Shown: positions 1 through 7,452 of the stretch, one piece after another
Position numbering within the stretch: the stretch's first letter is position 1
How the letters are laid out: every line of letters begins with the position of its first letter
Source: Luteitalea sp.
GTDB taxonomy: Bacteria > Acidobacteriota > Vicinamibacteria > Vicinamibacterales > Vicinamibacteraceae
NCBI GenBank assembly: GCA_009377605.1
Contig: WHTT01000014.1
Location: forward strand, 1-64,000
Length of the DNA: 64,000 nt
Direction of reading: 5' to 3'
Notes under the pieces: generated by a model
Database searches by the model: none
The model's input: only the letters and a program-made list of their open reading frames with translations
What the model was told of the DNA's origin: nothing
Program-made: the position numbers and the translations under genes

Positions 1-388
1 GGACGTCGACTGCCAGGTTGTCGAGAAAGTTGGTTCCCCAGAGACGCTGGAAGTCGGCAATGAGGCTCTGCTCGAGCTGTTCACTCCAGGGCGTCCACTG
101 GTTCTGCGAGGGCCGGCTGATCTTCGCGAGGCTCTGGATGTAGTACACGTAGGTCTGCGCCTCGACTACCGGCTGCCCCCCTTGCGCCTCGAAGCAGGGG
201 ACGATCAACCAGAAGACCGGCGGTGAGCCTGGCGGCGGCAGGTTGGCCGGCGGCTTCACCTCTTGACCGCAAATTGTGACGGTGCCTTCAGCTCTGGCGA
301 CGGTTTGACCGTGCGCCGTGGAGCCGACGAGAAGCACTATTGCCACGACAGAAGAGAGGCTGGCCTGAAGCTCGAGGAACCGACACAT
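1..388 (-). CDS. BamA-like outer-membrane assembly protein, N-terminal part (runs off the window)
   Basis: The reading frame starts at the ATG complementary to 386-388 and stays open to base 1, so only about 129 N-terminal residues are present. A hydrophobic signal-like segment (LSSVVAIVLLVGSTAHGQ) comes first. Later stretches such as SRPSQNQWTPWSEQLEQSLI and DFQRLWGTNFLDNLAVDV look like the first POTRA domain of acidobacterial BamA/Omp85 proteins, where an FxRLWxTNFLDD-type motif is common. The usual role is insertion of beta-barrel proteins into the outer membrane. The barrel lies outside the window, so the call rests on the first POTRA only. A two-partner secretion or TamA-type Omp85 protein is also possible. 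Confidence 0.6.
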   Translation of the reverse strand, partial: MCRFLELQASLSSVVAIVLLVGSTAHGQTVARAEGTVTICGQEVKPPANLPPPGSPPVFWLIVPCFEAQGGQPVVEAQTYVYYIQSLAKISRPSQNQWTPWSEQLEQSLIADFQRLWGTNFLDNLAVDV

Positions 389-975
389 GAGAACAGCTAA
401 CCGATCGGACGATCATCGTCGTTCGTGACGACGTCTTGCTTGGGCGTTGCATGCAGCAAGAGACGTGCCTGTGCCGGTGCAGCGGCCTAGCGGCTTGCTT
501 GGTGGGTATGAGCGCCAGGTGTCTCCTCACGGAGATAGAGTCGCCTTCGGCGGAGGACGATCTCGGTTCGAGAGATTCTCGATGTTGGACACTAACTGCC
601 GTGTCTCGCACGCCAAGAGTCGAAATGTGGCAAAACGATGGCAGGGCGACGCGAAATCCGTGGTTCGCACTGGCCGTGCCCCAGTAGTCGTCGCGGTGCA
701 CTTGTAACTCTCGATCCTGTGTGATCTCTCTATAGACTTGTGCGGCGACACGTTTATTTCATTAAGTTCATGGATCGGTCATAACTAGACGATGACTGTT
801 GTCAGCGTCGACAGATCTAAACGTAGACTCTGGAGTAACCAGATATATTCCATCGACACCAGGATCAATCAACGCAGGCGCCGGGTGAGATGGCGGCGAA
901 GGGCGCGGAAGGAGGTGAGCATCTGGGCGTACGAGTAATGTGCGTCGACGGAGAGGCATGAGCTGTCCAGGCGAC
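389..975. other. Intergenic stretch without a convincing gene
   Basis: This 587-base gap lies between the start of the BamA-like gene and the 3' end of the kinase gene, both on the minus strand. It should hold the promoter of the former and the terminator of the latter. The open frames here overlap one another, lack a good ribosome-binding site and show no recognisable motif. I see no tRNA-like cloverleaf and no strong hairpin. Confidence 0.4.
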
Positions 976-3774
976 CTAGCTGAATGACGGAGAGCTGGCG
1001 GCAGCTTCGAGCGCGGAGTGCATCTCCGAGCTTGTGTGAAAGCGCGACTCTGGCCGGCGGGCGAGGGCGCGCTCGAAGAAGGGACCCAGGGCGGGGGGCA
1101 GGTCACTCAGGTATGCGGAGAGATCGGCAGAATGACTGTTTCTGCCGCGATGGGACAGCCGGACTCGATCGGCAGTCGCAAAGGGATTCACGCCAGTCAT
1201 TGCTTCGAGCATGACCACTGAGAGGGCCCAGAGATCGAATGCGGTCGTCGGAGGTGCCCCTTCGTACGCCTCTGGAGGCAGATACGCGGGTGTGCCAGCA
1301 AACGGGGCCCTGGCCGCGATCGGGGCGCTGGCGCCACGTTGGCGATCCACGTCCGTCGAGGGCGGAATCAGGGTAGCGAGGCCGAAGTCGAGGAGCTTGG
1401 GCGCGCCGGTCGCTGCGAACCCGATATTGCTTGGCTTGAGATCGCGATGAAGCAGACCTTTGGAATGAACGTACGTCAGAGCCCGCGTCAAGGTGAGGCC
1501 GACGCGGACGGCGCTGGCCGGTGACAGCGGACCACCTGTCAGCCTATGGGCCAGCGTTCCGTTGGGCAGATACTCGACCACGAGCACTGGCGTGTGCCGC
1601 CAGATCTCCAAATCATAGATTGTTGCGAGCGAGGCGTGGTTGAGGGTGGCCATCGCGCGCGCTTCCTCACGGAGGTGCGACACACCGCCCTCGCCGAGCT
1701 CTGGCAGAGTTTTCAGCGCCACTTCGCGATCGAGGGTCGTGTCCCGCGCCAGGTAGACGACGCCCATGCCGCCTGCGCCGAGCCGTCGCTGGACGATGAA
1801 CTTCCCGCGGAGACGGCGAGGCAGGGAGGCAAGACTCGCGTCGACTCGGCAAGAGCACGGCAGCGGTCCGGTGTCAACGACCACCCCACAGCGCGGGCAC
1901 TCGAGGGCTGCCTCACCCCGGCCGCTGGCATGGCCCGCGGCCTCGCCCGCGCGACTGGTGCTGCGAGCTGAATCCCACACCGCGGCGGCTGCGGTCGTGA
2001 GGGTGGTCACGAACCAACGATCACGCTCATCGAATGGAAGGCCGCCCACCCTGTGACCGACCAACGCAATTGCAGCCACGGTGCCATCGCGGCGGGTGAG
2101 AGCAGCGGCGAGCTCAACGTCGTTGGCCGCCACCCAATCACGTTCCTCTTTCGGGAGCAGCGCGAAAAGTGGGCCACCGCCCGAGAGATCGAGCGGCGTC
2201 GTCGACTTCTGGAGCATGGCGACTATAGCGGCGTCGCGAGGTAGCTGTGTGTTCCCGCCGAAAGGTTCGGCGAAGGCGTCGCCGCCTTTGGGCACGAGTA
2301 GGTGGACCGCGGCTGCGCCGATGCTCTTGCACAGCTCTCTCTTCACGGTCACCATAATCTCCCGCTGGCCGCGTGCGTTGCGCACGCGTTCCAGGCTTCG
2401 GGCGAGCAGCTCACGATGGTCTGCGGCACGGCGGGAGAAGCGCCGATCGACGGTCTCGAGCAGCGTCGAGCGCGCGAAGAGGAGGAGGCAGCCGACAGCG
2501 GCGCACGAGAGCAGCAGCCAGGCCCGTGAGTCGGCGAAGAGATCGGCGATCACGACATCTCGCAGCCCATACAGCGCCAGGAAGAGCACGACGAACGGCG
2601 CAGCGACGAGCGCTGTCAATGCGCTCCGTGCCAGCGCATAGCGCCACGCGCGGCGGAGGATTGATTGAAGCTCGAGGGGGCGATCGACGATTACCGCGGC
2701 AGTGGCCAGGATTGGTGTGACCGCGAGTGCGGTAATGACTAGACGAACGAGCCAGATGCGCTGAAAAGGGCTCACGACTAGCAGCCACGCACCAACGCCT
2801 GGCCACACGATTGGCGCGACGCCAAATAGAAGGAATGGCGTCGTGCCCGCAGTGATCGCACAGGCAAAGCGCGCCACCTTGCGGCGCTCCGATGGAGGAG
2901 CGCGATGGGAGCGCACCAGAACCACAGCCACGGCGGGAACAAGCGTTGCCGCTAACAGATGCCAGAACGCGTTACTGGGGTGGTCGCGCAAGAGGTAGAC
3001 GAGCAGACCCTGGTCGACAGGGTGATACGCAGCAACCACATTGATTCCAAAGACCAAGCTACCGAGGAAACACGTAGCGGCTGCACCATGGCGGGTGAGC
3101 ATGTCGAACACAGTGAATCGCCGCACCCGGGGAAAGTCCAGGGCGAAGAGCCACATGCAGCCGGGTATGAAGGTTTCGGGAAAGAGCCCTTGGGTTACCG
3201 GATCGATCGACTCGGCCCAGCCCTCGCGGAGGCCCGTCAACGCGCCGCGAGCGAACGCGCTTGCGGCGCATACGAAGAACGCGAGTAAGTAGAGGCTGCG
3301 CGGGTCCCGCGACGTGACCGTCCCGAGGAATAGACTCGCTGCTGCGAAGCCCAGCGTCAGGACGACCTGGGGCGCCCGGTTCGAGATCGACTCACCGCTC
3401 GCGAGCGCCGTCGCCAGAACGACCAAGCTGCAGATTACCTGAGTCGTTGCGAGCACCACGACCAGACGAACGAGCAGCGACGTTGGTGACCGGCGCTCGG
3501 GTGCCGGCCTTGCCTCACGCCGGCCCGACGCCTGCCGAGCATTGGTGCTGCGAGCGCGGCCCGCTGCTTCGCGAATGCTGTCGAGGAAACAGAGGTTCTG
3601 AACAATCGCGCGGTCCCGGTCGCCGCGGGCGCGTCCGAGCAGAGTGGCCCAATCGATGAGTGCTCTATCGATGAAGGCCTCGGTGGCCTGCACCAGGAGT
3701 CGGCGCGGCTCAGCGTTCGCCCATCTGCTCCGCCAACCGGCGAACCGCGCGTTGAAGAGCCATTCTCGCGGCAT
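976..3774 (-). CDS. Membrane-bound Ser/Thr protein kinase with GAF-like region and C-terminal kinase domain
   Basis: 932 residues. The order is a soluble N-terminus of about 95 residues, roughly ten hydrophobic segments (about 95-440), a GAF-like region (about 450-610), a short zinc-ribbon-like piece (ECPRCG...CSC), then a complete Hanks-type kinase domain from about 640 to the end. Kinase motifs visible are the glycine loop GAGGMGVVY, the lysine in VALKTL, HRDLKPSN, DFG in LLDFGLA, and GTPAYLPPE. Most bacterial kinases of this class carry the kinase domain first and the membrane segment after it; here the order is reversed. The start overlaps the end of the ECF sigma gene by about 65 bases. 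A GTG at 3693, just past the sigma stop, would remove the overlap. The sigma/kinase adjacency suggests a joint signalling unit. Confidence 0.85.
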   Translation of the reverse strand: MPREWLFNARFAGWRSRWANAEPRRLLVQATEAFIDRALIDWATLLGRARGDRDRAIVQNLCFLDSIREAAGRARSTNARQASGRREARPAPERRSPTSLLVRLVVVLATTQVICSLVVLATALASGESISNRAPQVVLTLGFAAASLFLGTVTSRDPRSLYLLAFFVCAASAFARGALTGLREGWAESIDPVTQGLFPETFIPGCMWLFALDFPRVRRFTVFDMLTRHGAAATCFLGSLVFGINVVAAYHPVDQGLLVYLLRDHPSNAFWHLLAATLVPAVAVVLVRSHRAPPSERRKVARFACAITAGTTPFLLFGVAPIVWPGVGAWLLVVSPFQRIWLVRLVITALAVTPILATAAVIVDRPLELQSILRRAWRYALARSALTALVAAPFVVLFLALYGLRDVVIADLFADSRAWLLLSCAAVGCLLLFARSTLLETVDRRFSRRAADHRELLARSLERVRNARGQREIMVTVKRELCKSIGAAAVHLLVPKGGDAFAEPFGGNTQLPRDAAIVAMLQKSTTPLDLSGGGPLFALLPKEERDWVAANDVELAAALTRRDGTVAAIALVGHRVGGLPFDERDRWFVTTLTTAAAAVWDSARSTSRAGEAAGHASGRGEAALECPRCGVVVDTGPLPCSCRVDASLASLPRRLRGKFIVQRRLGAGGMGVVYLARDTTLDREVALKTLPELGEGGVSHLREEARAMATLNHASLATIYDLEIWRHTPVLVVEYLPNGTLAHRLTGGPLSPASAVRVGLTLTRALTYVHSKGLLHRDLKPSNIGFAATGAPKLLDFGLATLIPPSTDVDRQRGASAPIAARAPFAGTPAYLPPEAYEGAPPTTAFDLWALSVVMLEAMTGVNPFATADRVRLSHRGRNSHSADLSAYLSDLPPALGPFFERALARRPESRFHTSSEMHSALEAAASSPSFS

Positions 3775-4306
3775 TTCGGGACCGACCGATCATGCAACCG
3801 AGCTGCGCGTGGCTGTAGCCGAGCTCCACGTGGGCGACGATTAGCTCACGGTCCCTCGGCGCCAGGCGCGCCAGAGCTCTGCGATAACATACCCACCGCT
3901 CGTTCGCCATCGTCTGTTCGACGGGCGAGGGGACGGGATCTGCAAGCTCACGGGACACCTCATGCGTGCCACGCCTCGCAAAGAGACGATGCTCGTCGCG
4001 GATGCGGTTCTGGACAGCCCTGAGCAGGTACGCTCCGAGGGCGCGCTGACCCCGAAGCTGGAATGCTCCGCGCCGACGAATGGTGCGGAGAAGAACATCC
4101 TGGATGAGATCCGACGTATCCGCCAGAGTCCGCGCCCATCGCGGCAGCCGTCCATGTGCCCACAGGCGTAGTCGCGGGACACAACGAGTCAGAAGGCGGC
4201 CGAAGGCACTCGAGTCGCCGAGACAGGCGCGTGTGGACAGGCGCCAAGACTCTTCACTGACGGGCTGTGCGGCGGCGTCGGCTGTCGAGGACCTCTGGAG
4301 CACCAC
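3710..4306 (-). CDS. ECF-type RNA polymerase sigma factor
   Basis: About 198 residues from the GTG at 4306. The frame is open much further upstream, but the extra part is low-complexity and unlike the family. Region 2 is seen in DTSDLIQDVLLRTIRR and region 4 in LARLAPRDRELIVAHVELGYS followed by an HTH-like ARMALQRAVRRLAEQ. It should direct RNA polymerase to a dedicated promoter set. It lies directly upstream of, and overlaps, the Ser/Thr kinase gene, an arrangement frequent in Acidobacteriota and Planctomycetota, where the kinase may control the sigma factor. No anti-sigma gene is visible. The start codon is uncertain because no strong ribosome-binding site was found. Confidence 0.75.
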   Translation of the reverse strand: MVLQRSSTADAAAQPVSEESWRLSTRACLGDSSAFGRLLTRCVPRLRLWAHGRLPRWARTLADTSDLIQDVLLRTIRRRGAFQLRGQRALGAYLLRAVQNRIRDEHRLFARRGTHEVSRELADPVPSPVEQTMANERWVCYRRALARLAPRDRELIVAHVELGYSHAQLGCMIGRSRNAARMALQRAVRRLAEQMGER

Positions 4307-4431
4307 GAGAGTATGCTCAGTGTCCCCAACGGCAGGGCAGAGGGCCACTAAATATAGTTTGTTGTATGAGCTAACACTATAAATATAGATTGTGGTGCCC
4401 GCGCACCTCTTGCCCAATAGTTCGGGCAGGA

Positions 4432-4821
4432 ATGCAAGAGAAGCTGCGAGCAGTTCGGTTGCGCGTTGGCGAGAGAATAAGGCAGTTGCGCAACTTTCGC
4501 GGTCTGAGCCAGGAGCAACTTGCCGAACAAGTGGGGAACACGCCCGTGCACATGGGGCTGGTCGAGCGCGGTAAGGCCAACGTGACCATCGATATCCTGA
4601 CGATGATCGCGGACAAGCTCTCGGTAGATGTCGCGGAGCTGGTCGTACCGGCGCCGGGCCTGGCGCCGGGCGAGCACACCCACATCGCCACACAGCACGA
4701 CTTAGAGGACATCATGCAAGTCGTCCGGCGCATCAAGCGCGGAGGAGGTCGACGCATGCGGGAGACACAGGATCGGCCCACCATCGGCCGAAGAGTGAGC
4801 GTCACGCGACCCACCAAGTAA
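4432..4821 (+). CDS. XRE-family helix-turn-helix regulator
   Basis: 129 residues from the ATG at 4432 (MQEKLRAVRLRVGERIRQLR). A purine-rich GGCAGGA lies immediately before the ATG. An in-frame codon at 4390 would add 14 residues unlike the family. The HTH_3 domain is clear at about residues 10-65: GLSQEQLAEQVGNTPVHMGLVERGKANVTIDILTMIADKLSV. The tail of about 60 residues carries a basic stretch (RRIKRGGGRRMR). It should bind DNA as a dimer. The gene is divergent from the ECF sigma gene at 3710-4306, so it may regulate the sigma/kinase unit; that is inference from position only. Confidence 0.8.
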   Translation: MQEKLRAVRLRVGERIRQLRNFRGLSQEQLAEQVGNTPVHMGLVERGKANVTIDILTMIADKLSVDVAELVVPAPGLAPGEHTHIATQHDLEDIMQVVRRIKRGGGRRMRETQDRPTIGRRVSVTRPTK

Positions 4822-5027
4822 ACCCGCCCCGCTTGTCCTAGAGCGAGCGCAGCGCAACATCATCCGTCAGTATTGTCGATCGGTGACGAGCGCGACGTGC
4901 GTTTTGCATCCGCCATGTGCCTGACCGTCGATAGACTGCCCAACGCCTTGACAATACCATCTATCGATGTCATCGTCACCATTCATAGAAGTCATCGTCT
5001 GGAGCAACGATCTGCATTGTCTTCGAC

Positions 5028-5555
5028 TCAGCGGCGCGATCGTCGTGGAGCGCGGCGTGGAAGGGGAGGCGGCTGATGCGCAAGGATCCGATCGAAGATG
5101 CCGGTCAGAGTCTTCAGCGCCGCCGCGATCGCTTCAACGTCGGCAGGGGACAAGCGATAAGCCATCGAGTCCATTGGCGTGATCGTGTCGAACAGCTCGC
5201 CAACGGACACTCCGAGGCCGCGCGCCAGACGCACCAGCACTTCAGCGCCGGGCTCGGCCTTCGAGAGCTCGACGCGCCCGATGTACTTGTAGTTCAGGTC
5301 CGCGCGCGCGGCGAGACCTTCCTGCGACAGCTTGCGCTCGAGGCGTAGGCGACGCGCCTGCGGTCCGAGCGGCCGGATGAGCGCAGGCAGCGGACGGCGT
5401 TTCTTCGCACGCGACTTCTTTGCCGCCGGTGATTTCTTCGCAGCAGCCGCCTTCCGAGCACCGGTTGATCGCCGCCCGGTAGTGGATTGCTGCGGGACCG
5501 TCGAGTCCGGTCCTGGTCTCGGCTTCTGCTGACTAGATGATTTCCGTCTTGGCAC
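5028..5555 (-). CDS. XRE-family regulator with long Lys/Ala-rich N-terminal tail
   Basis: 175 residues from a GTG start. The first 60 or so residues are low-complexity and basic (AAAAKKSPAAKKSRAKKRR), resembling histone-H1-like tails. The HTH domain follows at about 65-130: RLRLERKLSQEGLAARADLNYK, then GRVELSKAEPGAEVLVRLARGLGVSV. A C-terminal helix follows. The basic tail probably adds non-specific DNA affinity; this is inference. It is divergent from the ECF sigma gene at 5662, with 106 bases between them that contain a direct repeat ATTAGAGG (about 5607 and 5647). That layout suits mutual or autoregulation. Confidence 0.75.
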   Translation of the reverse strand: MPRRKSSSQQKPRPGPDSTVPQQSTTGRRSTGARKAAAAKKSPAAKKSRAKKRRPLPALIRPLGPQARRLRLERKLSQEGLAARADLNYKYIGRVELSKAEPGAEVLVRLARGLGVSVGELFDTITPMDSMAYRLSPADVEAIAAALKTLTGIFDRILAHQPPPLPRRAPRRSRR

Positions 5556-5661
5556 ACGCGGTTGTGTACCGCATCACCAGTGTGGGCGGAAACCTACCAT
5601 CGAAGGTATTAGAGGCTGTAATAATCACGATAGCCATTACTAACGATTAGAGGTTCTCATC

Positions 5662-6324
5662 ATGAGCAGGAACGCAGCCGGCACCAGATCGGACGCCGAG
5701 CTGATGGCTACCATGCATTCGACGAACGGCGATGCGCTTGCAGCACTATTTCGTCGCTATGGTCGCATGGTCCAGCGGGTGACGTTCGATATTCTGCGGG
5801 ATGCCGGAGAGGCAGAGGATGTAACCCAAGAAGTGTTCCTCGAGGTTTATCGACGGTCACACTTGTACGATCCGTCACGGGGATCCCTGAAAGGGTGGCT
5901 CCTTCAGTACGCCTATCATCGAGGCTTGCGACGCAAGGAGGCCCTTCGACGACGCGCGGCGTATGGGAGTCAGCCGCTCGATGAGGTGGAGGCGCTGACA
6001 CAACGGCGTCCACTCGACCTGACTCGACAGGAACGTCGATGGGTGATTCGGGCAGGCCTGGCCCAGTTGCCCGAGCGGCAGCGAGCGACGCTGGAGCTCG
6101 CGTGTCTGGAGGAGCTGAGCCTGCGTGATGTCGCGGAGCGGCTGCGTGTATCGTTGGGGTGCGCGCGCCACTATTACTATCGCGGGCTGGCGCGTTTGCG
6201 AGCATGGGCGGTGGTAGCGGCGCTGCCGGATAGGGAGGAGCGGGCGGTCAGGAGCCGGCGGGGAAGTCGGGTGACGGTTGCCGTTTCGCGCGGAGGATTG
6301 CCACGCAGGCGTCGTGGTATTTGA
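5662..6324 (+). CDS. ECF-type RNA polymerase sigma factor
   Basis: 220 residues starting MSRNAAGTRSDAELM. Region 2 is clear (ALAALFRRYGRMVQRVTFDI, then GEAEDVTQEVFLEVYRR) and so is region 4 (LPERQRATLELACLEELSLR, then DVAERLRVSLGCARHYYYRG). About 30 basic residues at the C-terminus fall outside the usual family boundary. No anti-sigma gene follows. The gene upstream and divergent is an XRE regulator with a basic tail. This is the second ECF factor within 2.6 kb, so the block 3.7-6.3 kb looks devoted to transcription control. Confidence 0.85.
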   Translation: MSRNAAGTRSDAELMATMHSTNGDALAALFRRYGRMVQRVTFDILRDAGEAEDVTQEVFLEVYRRSHLYDPSRGSLKGWLLQYAYHRGLRRKEALRRRAAYGSQPLDEVEALTQRRPLDLTRQERRWVIRAGLAQLPERQRATLELACLEELSLRDVAERLRVSLGCARHYYYRGLARLRAWAVVAALPDREERAVRSRRGSRVTVAVSRGGLPRRRRGI

Positions 6325-6685
6325 GCAGGGGATCGAAGCGGGTGGTCCGGCACGTGCCTCACTGCCGGATGCCGGGCGGCCGCGAGCATGAGTACGGGAA
6401 CGCTCGATGTGCTAAGAGCCCACGCTCTTGTCTAATTACCCTGATGCGACCGGGGCGAGAGCGGGCGGCTGGCTGGCACGAACACGATGCAAACGTCGGG
6501 GGGCGTACACGCGATCACCAACGAGAATACCCGAAACAGGGGCGATCTTCGATGACATCCCCGCGGCGCGGATCGTGCCAGCCGTAGCGCGCGGGCCGGA
6601 GCCTAGCACGGCGTTCCGCACGCTACGGCCGTCAGTGTGTTCCATATCCAGCAAAGGCGGAATGGCGGCCTACTGTCGGCCACCT
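6325..6685. other. Convergent intergenic stretch, no gene recognised
   Basis: This gap lies between the 3' ends of the ECF sigma gene and the small unknown gene on the other strand. Open frames on both strands are short, mutually overlapping and lack motifs. No strong terminator hairpin was found by eye. Confidence 0.35.
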
Positions 6686-7129
6686 TCACCCAACGCGAGC
6701 GAGGCGTGGTCTCGGTGCCAGAGCCGCGAGGAAGTCTTCTGCCGGTCCAGTGTCGAGTGGTGCCTCGTTACAACTCTCGGGAGGTGAACAGCAAAACTCA
6801 GAGGCGAGCGGACTAGCGCTTGATTGAATCGTGCAGTCCGCGCGGATGACCTTGAATGCACTGGTCAATTCGTCCAGGCCCACGACCGTTGCGCCCACAT
6901 GGTTGGCGAAGAAGTTCGCAAAGGCACCCAGATGACGAGCGCTGTCGCGAACACGCTGGCCGTGGTCAGCCCATCGCTTCCCACCCGTGGGATGGTCTAG
7001 ATGTCGCTCGAAGTTGTACCGAAGCGAGCCGAGCACCGTTTCGAGAGCGCTTTCGTCGATCGGCAACCGACACGCGGCTCTCAACTCCGTGACACACTCA
7101 TCGAACGCAAAGTCTGACGATTTTCTCAT
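6686..7129 (-). CDS. Unknown small protein with Cys-rich C-terminal tail
   Basis: 147 residues from the ATG complementary to 7127-7129. This start is preceded by GGAGGT at a 6-base spacing, which decides it over an upstream in-frame codon at 7267. The first 100 or so residues look helical (FDECVTELRAACRLPIDESA, then LETVLGSLRYNFERHLDHP). The last 50 residues look disordered and hold a cluster of cysteines (ADC, FCC, ESC) with many Ser and Pro. I do not recognise the family. Its upstream region resembles that of the radical SAM gene at 11414, so it may be co-expressed with that operon. A modified peptide substrate or partner of the nearby radical SAM and glycosyltransferases is one possibility, but nothing in the sequence proves it. 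Confidence 0.6.
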   Translation of the reverse strand: MRKSSDFAFDECVTELRAACRLPIDESALETVLGSLRYNFERHLDHPTGGKRWADHGQRVRDSARHLGAFANFFANHVGATVVGLDELTSAFKVIRADCTIQSSASPLASEFCCSPPESCNEAPLDTGPAEDFLAALAPRPRLARVG

Positions 7130-7194
7130 TGCGCTACCTCCAGAGTTTGAAACGACATACCATCCCTGTCGCACTGGCAGGGTGTGCGGCTGCT

Positions 7195-7310
7195 CACGCC
7201 AGTGAGCGGCTCTTAAGATGGAATGCCGCACGGAGGCGCGAGTTGTACCCAGATTCGTGAGTCTCACGTATCGGTGGTATTCGTGCCGTGTCTGGCACGC
7301 GTGTGCTCCA
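7195..7310. promoter_or_regulatory. Upstream block A, diverged copy of the block at 11515-11640
   Basis: Read on the minus strand it contains GGTACA, then CGCCTCC, then TGCGGCAT, in the same order and near-equal spacing as the block upstream of the radical SAM gene. Both blocks also contain GCCGTG followed by a TGGCAC element. Block A holds a perfect inverted repeat CGTGCC-N6-GGCACG at 7282-7299. It lies between the small unknown gene (minus) and the glycosyltransferase (plus) and could serve either. Confidence 0.45.
7293..7307 (+). promoter_or_regulatory. Sigma-54-like element with -12 box one base too close
   Basis: TGGCACGCGTGTGCT on the plus strand is identical over its first 12 bases to the promoter before the lasso operon (13640), but one T is missing. 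The GG-GC distance is therefore one short of the canonical sigma-54 spacing. It points towards the glycosyltransferase at 7453. It may be weak, decayed or only an activator-site half. Confidence 0.25.
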
Positions 7311-7452
7311 GCGTTAGCAGCGATCCAGACGCACCGGCGCGCGTGTGTGCCACACTAGCCCGACAGAGTGATCGGAGTGATCAGTAATGCGTGAAGAGTC
7401 AGTCGCGAGTAACGTTCGCATCGAGGGCTACAACGAGCAGGAGCGAGGGTGA

